A stretch of 64,000 nucleotides of DNA. Source: Amycolatopsis jejuensis (GTDB taxonomy: Bacteria; Actinomycetota; Actinomycetes; Mycobacteriales; Pseudonocardiaceae). The stretch spans positions 1 to 64,000 of the forward strand of contig NZ_JNYZ01000041.1 in the NCBI RefSeq assembly GCF_000717335.1. Reading direction: 5' to 3'. Below are positions 62,999 through 64,000 of the stretch, one piece after another; positions within the stretch are counted from its first letter, which is position 1; every line of letters begins with the position of its first letter. The position numbers were made by a program, and so were the translations under genes. Below the pieces are notes generated by a model. The model saw only the letters and a list, made by a program, of their open reading frames with translations. It made no database searches and was not told the DNA's origin.

Positions 62999-63724
62999 GT
63001 GTACCGGGTTTTCGAGGCACTCGACGAGCTCGTCACGATCGTCGAAGAGGCCCGCGGGGTGCCCATGACGTCCAGCTGCGTGGTGCCCCGCGGCGACGTT
63101 CTCGAGCTGCTCGACGACGTCCGCGACGCGCTCCCCGGCGAGGTCGACGACGCGCAGGACGTCCTCGACAAACGCGATGACCTGCTGCTGGCCGCGCGCA
63201 AGGAGGCGGGGGAGACCGTCGCCGGCGCCAACGAGGAGGCCGAGAGCACGGTTTCCGACGCGACCTCGGAAGCCGAGCGGATCCTCGCCGACGCGCGCGC
63301 CCGCGCCGAGCAGATGCTGGCCGACGCGCACAACGAGGCCGAGCGCATGGTCGCGGGTGGGCAGGCCGAGTACCAGAACCTGACCGAGCGGTCGCGCGCC
63401 GAAAGCGAGCGGATGATCCAGGCCGGGCGCGACGCGTACGACCGTGCGATCGAGGACGCCCGCGCCGAGCAGGCCCGGCTGGTGTCGCAGACCGAGGTCG
63501 TGCAGGCCGCGCACGCGGAGTCCGCGCGCATCGTCGACGAGGCGCACACCGAAGCCGACCGCCAGCGCGCCGACTGCGACGCGTACGTCGACGGCAAGCT
63601 GGCCGAGTTCTCCGAGCTCCTGGCCACCACGCTGCGTACCGTCGACTCCGGCCGCAACCACCTGCGTGCGCCGACCAACCTCGGCGGCACCGGCCGGTCG
63701 ACGCTGTACGACTACCAGGTCTGA
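62999..63724 (+). CDS. sepIVA: SepIVA-type DivIVA-like septum protein
   Basis: A 241-residue protein. Residues 1-60 are the conserved head (YRVFEALDELVTIVEEA, RGDVLELLDDVRDALPGE); residues 65-215 form a long coiled coil rich in Ala/Glu/Arg (EAERILADARARAEQMLADA). It matches mycobacterial Rv2927c (SepIVA), a septation factor. GTG at 62999 is preferred over GTG at 62993, since it matches the mycobacterial start and leaves eight bases after GAGGGAG. Upstream of yceD, as in mycobacteria. Confidence 0.9.
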   Translation: MYRVFEALDELVTIVEEARGVPMTSSCVVPRGDVLELLDDVRDALPGEVDDAQDVLDKRDDLLLAARKEAGETVAGANEEAESTVSDATSEAERILADARARAEQMLADAHNEAERMVAGGQAEYQNLTERSRAESERMIQAGRDAYDRAIEDARAEQARLVSQTEVVQAAHAESARIVDEAHTEADRQRADCDAYVDGKLAEFSELLATTLRTVDSGRNHLRAPTNLGGTGRSTLYDYQV

Positions 63725-63768
63725 CCACCTCGAAAGAGGCAAGCGAAGGCTGCGTACGCTGGTAGGCG

Positions 63769-64000
63769 ATGTCCGACAACCCTGCCCACAGTTCCCGCCC
63801 CGCGCAGCTCGACGACCGCAGCCCCTGGGTGGTCGACACGCGCGAACTCGGCCGCCGCGCCGGGCTCAGCCGCGACCTTCACCGCACCGCGCCGGTACCG
63901 ACCGCTCTCGGGGTCCCCGGCGTGCTCGAAATCCCGGCGGGCGAGCCGGTGGAGCTCGACCTGCTGCTCGAGTCCGTGGTCGAAGGCGTGCTGGTGACCG
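63769..64000 (+). CDS. YceD family (DUF177) protein, cut by the window end
   Basis: The first 77 residues of a YceD/DUF177 protein (MSDNPAHSSRPAQLDDRSPW ... EPVELDLLLESVVEGVLVT). The start fits the family, and the location after sepIVA is the conserved place before rpmF and rnc. The C-terminal cysteine part lies outside the window. Confidence 0.85.
   Translation, partial: MSDNPAHSSRPAQLDDRSPWVVDTRELGRRAGLSRDLHRTAPVPTALGVPGVLEIPAGEPVELDLLLESVVEGVLVT

Noticed and set aside
1..64000. tRNA or rRNA genes
   Set aside because: No cloverleaf-like stretch with TTCRA/CCA signals or rRNA signature was noticed; a tRNAscan run would settle it.

Overview
The window is about 70% GC, high in GTG and TTG starts, and rich in actinobacterial markers: HU with a long Lys/Ala tail, MutT1 with a phosphatase domain, the F420 gene fbiD, an NdgR-type IclR regulator, and SepIVA followed by YceD. 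Together with the accessory gene content this suggests a Pseudonocardiaceae bacterium, most likely Amycolatopsis or a close relative. This is inference from gene content, not a database match. The first 57 bases are not genomic: they are an untrimmed Illumina Nextera i7 adapter, so position 58 is the real contig end.

Layout. 402-3473 (-) is a glycine betaine/choline-type ABC importer (opuA-like), followed by a cyclase-family hydrolase. 5088-9883 holds the leucine block: an IclR regulator divergent from leuCD, bracketed by two near-identical HU genes. 10487-15736 looks like an insertion into conserved backbone: a second murF-ddl pair, an Asp/Glu racemase and a large regulatory ATPase. 15875-21745 is backbone: mutT1, ppk, fbiD, plsC, gpsA. 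21746-22556 is a repeat-rich spacer. 22557-32024 is accessory: cysteine dioxygenase, asparaginase, and a five-gene operon (flavocytochrome-like reductase, FMN-binding protein, ApbE, VOC protein, methyltransferase) divergent from a two-component system; then a PPOX protein divergent from a MocR regulator.

32193-42123 returns to backbone: ddl, DUF3515, a Lrp-type small protein, thiL, GNAT, a frameshifted gamma-carbonic anhydrase, ung, a hydrolase, rpmB, a DAK2/FakA-type protein and recG. 42120-46377 carries a GNAT, a TetR-type regulator with an erythromycin-esterase-like gene, a DUF4288 protein and a subtilase. 46521-49898 is pyruvate carboxylase. 50018-58249 is accessory: an arginase-like protein, a GntR-controlled membrane protein, a secreted tripeptidyl aminopeptidase, a second two-component system ending in a 21-bp minisatellite, an alpha/beta hydrolase and an LLM oxidoreductase. 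58615-64000 is helD, rsmD, coaD, a secreted tandem-domain ribonuclease, sepIVA and the start of yceD.

The backbone order (IclR-leuC-leuD-hupB ... mutT1-ppk-fbiD-plsC-gpsA ... ddl-DUF3515-Lrp-thiL-ung ... rpmB-DAK2-recG ... pyc ... rsmD-coaD) matches, as I remember it, the Rv2989 to Rv2965 stretch of Mycobacterium tuberculosis. The accessory modules therefore sit as insertions between conserved genes. Striking non-coding content includes three copies of one palindromic repeat, a second nested palindrome, four minisatellite-like arrays, and duplicated gene ends in two spacers. The most interesting protein-level candidates are the tandem ribonuclease whose second domain has lost its general base, the accessory ddl-murF-racemase set, and the flavinylation operon.
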